Of a DNA stretch of 5,628 nt, positions 5,609 through 5,628 are shown piece by piece. The notes under the pieces are model-generated. The model was not told the origin of the DNA. It ran no database searches and saw nothing but the letters and a program-made list of their open reading frames with translations. Made by a program: the position numbers and the translations under genes. The DNA is from an uncultured Clostridia bacterium (GTDB lineage Bacteria > Bacillota > Clostridia > Christensenellales > Aristaeellaceae): contig CAKTXP010000161.1 in the NCBI GenBank assembly GCA_934631055.1, forward strand, positions 1-5,628, in the 5' to 3' direction. Position 1 is the first letter of the stretch, and every line of letters begins with the position of its first letter.

Positions 5609-5628
5609 ACGACGCGCATGCGCGTCGT
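5609..5628. repeat. Perfect 20-bp central palindrome of the right repeat element
   Basis: ACGACGCGCATGCGCGTCGT equals its own reverse complement over all 20 bases and ends exactly at the window edge. The preceding CAT and the CAACAT further left suggest that the symmetry continues outside. It corresponds to the palindrome at 180-199 and shares the core GCGCATGCGC. Confidence 0.85.

Larger units (their letters stand above)
5450..5628. repeat. Second copy of the palindromic repeat element (one arm, cut by the window edge)
   Basis: This is one arm of the element found at 86-287. Two 17-base blocks are identical in inverted orientation: 5450-5466 matches 274-290, and 5559-5575 matches 232-248. 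A third block, 5575-5595, matches 145-165 directly at 20 of 21 positions. The arm ends in the central palindrome at 5609-5628, and the other arm must continue outside the window. Between the two 17-base blocks there are 92 bases here against 25 in the left copy; the extra sequence contains two further hairpins. The element's end lies only a few bases before the ribosome binding site of the MocR-type gene, so it forms most or all of that gene's visible leader. Confidence 0.72.

Overview
The window looks like chromosomal DNA of a fairly GC-rich member of the Firmicutes, most likely a gut-type clostridial lineage. That placement is an inference from strong AGGAGG-type ribosome binding sites, a TTGACA/TATTAT promoter, a YtrA-type GntR–ABC operon, a MocR regulator and hairpin-rich intergenic repeats. 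No rRNA or other taxonomic marker is present. All genes are compactly packed and no tRNA, CRISPR array or transposase gene is visible.

Layout. Bases 1-75 are the last codons of a class III (ArgD-type) aminotransferase on the + strand. Bases 76-411 carry no gene. They hold a roughly 200-bp palindromic repeat element made of paired hairpins (86-287), a strong intrinsic terminator (301-336), and a consensus promoter overlapped by a 46-bp palindromic operator (352-397). A tight + strand operon follows: a YtrA-subfamily GntR repressor (412-768), an ABC ATPase (772-1470) and a six-helix ABC permease (1464-2294, overlapping the ATPase gene by 7 bases). A long-stem hairpin (2409-2455) serves as a shared terminator between this operon and the convergent minus-strand genes.

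The minus-strand cluster reads, from right to left, MocR-family regulator (start best placed at 5436), a small lipoprotein, and a secreted or surface S41-type peptidase. The lipoprotein's ribosome binding site overlaps the regulator's stop codon, so the three genes are probably one transcription unit. Upstream of the regulator lies a second, divergent copy of the repeat element, running off the right edge of the window.

How the parts work together. The first operon looks like a self-repressed ABC export or resistance module that opens when the GntR protein releases its operator. The second looks like a regulator co-transcribed with two exported proteins. The regulator is odd because the lysine that normally binds pyridoxal phosphate is an arginine. 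The least explained item is the repeat family: three related half-units in this window keep the same hairpin architecture (two hairpins closed by a third stem) while their stem sequences differ, and they surround a 20-bp central palindrome.
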